DNA from: Streptomyces sp. NRRL F-4489
GTDB lineage: Bacteria > Actinomycetota > Actinomycetes > Streptomycetales > Streptomycetaceae
Length of the DNA: 15,532 nt
Direction: 5' to 3'
Assembly: GCF_001509485.1 (NCBI RefSeq)
Contig: NZ_LLZI01000029.1
Location: forward strand, 1-15,532
Position numbers and translations under genes: made by a program. Of this stretch, positions 13,985 through 15,532 are shown in pieces. The notes below the pieces were generated by a model. The model did no database searches and was not told the origin of the DNA. It worked only from the letters and a program-made list of their open reading frames with translations. Each line of letters begins with the position of its first letter. Positions within the stretch are counted from its first letter, which is position 1.

Positions 13985-14577
13985 CAGCGGGCGCTGCTGG
14001 TGGCCGCGGTGGCCTCGGAGAGCGCCTGGGCGAAGGCGAGGGTCTCGCGCACCGAATCCGGGCCGTCGCCGGCCTCGCTGACCCGGAGGGAGAGGTCGTC
14101 GGCGGTGGACGAACCGGTGTAGCCGTGGTCGGCGTCGCAATTGGGGTCGCCGCAGCTGGCCGGCTCCAGGTCGAGGCGCGCGACGGCGCCCCACCCGATG
14201 GTGAGGACGACTTCCCGGGGCAGCTGGCCGGGGGTGTAGGACTCGGGGTTGGCGACGACGCGGCTGAGCACCACGGACGAGATCCGGCCGAGTTTGACGG
14301 ACTCGGTGGAGGTGGTGGCGTACGGGGAGGGGGAGGTGGCGTCGGCGGCCTGCTCGTCGGTGTGGCTGACGATGAAGCGGGTGCCGGTGAGGACGAGGAC
14401 GGTGACGTGGCGGCGGACCTCGTTGGCGTCGAAGGTCGTCTCCTGGTGGACGAGGTACGACACCACCGGCTCGCCGCCGACCGCGGCCTGCACCGCCTCG
14501 GCCACGAGCGTCGGGTAATAGCCACTGCGCTCGATCGCCGCGCGCAGCCCCTGGGTCGTCGTACCGGTCTTAGCCAT
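13984..14577 (-). CDS. DUF5998-type conserved actinobacterial protein, unknown function
   Basis: The 197-residue soluble protein begins MAKTGTTTQGLRAAIERSGYYP. A mixed alpha/beta region follows, with strands such as RRHVTVLVLTGTRFIVSHTD (55-74) and VKLGRISSVVLSRVV (94-108). A small Cys motif, SCGDPNCDADHGY (141-153; Cys142, Cys147, His151), could bind metal. I recall it as a conserved actinobacterial family of unknown function. ATG 14577 has no SD but follows the hexamer TAAGAT by seven bases, which suggests a leaderless transcript. An in-frame ATG at 14586 lies inside that hexamer and is less likely. The gene ends in a one-base overlap with the phosphodiesterase gene, so the two are probably made together. 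Confidence 0.87.
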   Translation of the reverse strand: MAKTGTTTQGLRAAIERSGYYPTLVAEAVQAAVGGEPVVSYLVHQETTFDANEVRRHVTVLVLTGTRFIVSHTDEQAADATSPSPYATTSTESVKLGRISSVVLSRVVANPESYTPGQLPREVVLTIGWGAVARLDLEPASCGDPNCDADHGYTGSSTADDLSLRVSEAGDGPDSVRETLAFAQALSEATAATSSAR

Positions 14578-14584
14578 GGGGTCC

Positions 14585-14590
14585 ATCTTA
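14585..14590 (-). promoter_or_regulatory. Candidate -10 box for a leaderless transcript
   Basis: TAAGAT (minus strand) matches the TANNNT actinobacterial -10 pattern, and the ATG at 14577 follows after seven bases. Transcription would then start at or next to the start codon. No good -35 is visible 16-19 bases upstream. It sits in the 38-base gap after the stop at 14616, so the DUF5998 gene could have its own promoter. Confidence 0.45.
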
Positions 14591-14615
14591 CGGGGCGTAC
14601 CGGGGCGCGAGAGCC

Positions 14616-15532
14616 TCAGTAGAAGGGCAGGCGGCGGGGGCCGAGGTCGGTGGTCGCGGGCGGTCTGGCGAGCCGTACGGAGGCGCCCAGGACGGCCAGG
14701 CCGCGCGGGGCGACGACGACCGGTTCGAGGTCCACGGCGACCACTTCGGGGTGGTCGTCGACGAGCCGGGAGACCCGCAGCAGCAGCTCTTCCAGGGCGC
14801 CGGTGTCCACGGGCTGGGAGCCGCGCCAGCCGAACAGCAGCGGGGCGCCGCGGATCGACCGGATCTGCTCGCCGACCTCGCGGTCGGTGGCCGGAATCAG
14901 CCGGTGGGCGAGGTCGCCCAGCAGCTGGGAGGGGGCGCCGGCCAGCCCGAAGGAGAGGACCGCGCCGGCGGCCGGGTCGATGGCGGCGCGGACGACGGTG
15001 TCGACGCCGCGCGGCGCCATCGCCTGCACCACCGGGCGGAGCTCGGCGGGCGAGCCCAGGAAGTCGGTGAGCTCGGTGTACGTGCGGCGCAGCTCGGCCT
15101 CGCCGGCGATGTCGAGGCGGACGCCGCCGAGGTCGGCGCGGTGCCGGAGGTGCGGGGCGGTGGTCTTCAGGGCGACCGGGTAGCCGAGGCGGGCGGCGGC
15201 GCGGACGGCGGTGTCCGGGTCGGGGGCGGGCAGCGCGGGGCGGACGTGGATGCCGTAGCGGGCCAGCAGGGCCTCGGCGTCGGCGGGCGGCAGGGCGGCC
15301 GAGCGGCCGGGGGCGAGGTCGGAGGTGAACCGGTCGAGGAGCCGCTCGATGTCCGCGCCGGCCGCCGCCTCCTGGATGTCGTCGTACTCGGGGACCCGGC
15401 CTGGTTCGGCGGCGGTACGGCGCCAGGCGGCGTACCGGACGGCCTCGGCGAGGGCGCGGACGGCCCGCTCGGCGGCGGGGTAGGCGGGGATGAGGGCGGG
15501 GCGCCGGCCGGCCGCCGGGCGGGGCTCCGGGG
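14616..15532 (-). CDS. Acyl-CoA synthetase (NDP-forming)/Pat-like protein, C-terminal ATP-grasp part (truncated by window edge)
   Basis: The last 304 residues run in frame from the right edge to TGA at 14616-14618; a shorter ORF starting at 15032 is only an internal piece. The fragment has a spacer with PEYDDIQEAA and then the ATP-grasp domain: LPPADAEALLARYGIHV, the lysine-containing LGYPVALKTTAPHLRHRADLGGV, and VVQAMAPRGVDTVV. It ends at VAVDLEPVVVAPRGLAVLGASVRL. This is the beta-subunit-like end of ADP-forming acetyl/acyl-CoA synthetases. In Streptomyces such sequences usually belong to long proteins fused to a GNAT domain at the N-terminus (PatA-like protein lysine acetyltransferases), in which the synthetase part can be regulatory rather than catalytic. 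Whether a GNAT domain is present cannot be seen here. Confidence 0.85.
   Translation of the reverse strand, partial: PEPRPAAGRRPALIPAYPAAERAVRALAEAVRYAAWRRTAAEPGRVPEYDDIQEAAAGADIERLLDRFTSDLAPGRSAALPPADAEALLARYGIHVRPALPAPDPDTAVRAAARLGYPVALKTTAPHLRHRADLGGVRLDIAGEAELRRTYTELTDFLGSPAELRPVVQAMAPRGVDTVVRAAIDPAAGAVLSFGLAGAPSQLLGDLAHRLIPATDREVGEQIRSIRGAPLLFGWRGSQPVDTGALEELLLRVSRLVDDHPEVVAVDLEPVVVAPRGLAVLGASVRLARPPATTDLGPRRLPFY

Overview
This window reads as ordinary chromosomal core from a Streptomyces species. It is very GC-rich, with strong G/C third-position bias and GTG and TTG starts. It carries several actinobacterial or Streptomyces marker genes in an order I recall from Streptomyces chromosomes: cutRS, an inositol monophosphatase-like gene, hemH, an MFS gene, sepH, a sulfurtransferase, thymidine kinase and a Pat-like acyl-CoA synthetase homologue. 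I see no insertion sequence, prophage, CRISPR array, tRNA or rRNA.

Layout, left to right. (1) 1-1191, minus: the 5' part of sensor kinase cutS, running off the left edge, and response regulator cutR. (2) 1518-1688, plus: a 56-residue charged helical protein divergent from cutR. A strong two-hairpin terminator separates it from the next, convergent pair. (3) 1798-3853, minus: ferrochelatase hemH followed by an inositol monophosphatase-family enzyme. (4) 4017-5300, plus: an MFS transporter with a TTG start, divergent from hemH. (5) 5301-5787: a non-coding stretch with a 12-bp tandem repeat and a striking CATC repeat of 8-bp period. (6) 5788-7128, plus: an FAD-linked sugar-lactone oxidase-type enzyme. 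(7) 7286-8449, minus: a low-complexity membrane protein of unknown function, divergent over about 500 bp from (8) sepH, 8948-9997, plus, which encodes the FtsZ-stimulating division protein. (9) 10111-10950, minus: a 3-mercaptopyruvate sulfurtransferase, divergent from (10) 11198-11971, plus: a two-domain VOC protein. (11) 12019-12693, minus: thymidine kinase, with a 20-bp tandem repeat over its stop codon. (12) 12794-14577, minus: a DUF5998-type protein translationally coupled to an alkaline phosphatase-superfamily enzyme. (13) 14616-15532, minus: the ATP-grasp C-terminus of an acyl-CoA synthetase (NDP-forming)/Pat-like protein, running off the right edge.

Most genes are small independent units of housekeeping, division and stress functions. 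The only evident operons are cutRS, hemH with the phosphatase-like gene, and DUF5998 with the phosphodiesterase. I do not see a convincing new multi-gene system. The items most worth a second look are the 8-bp periodic repeat, the unknown membrane protein with recurrent Thr/Pro motifs next to sepH, the 20-bp duplication at the tdk stop, the likely leaderless start of the DUF5998 gene, and palindromes in the divergent promoter regions.
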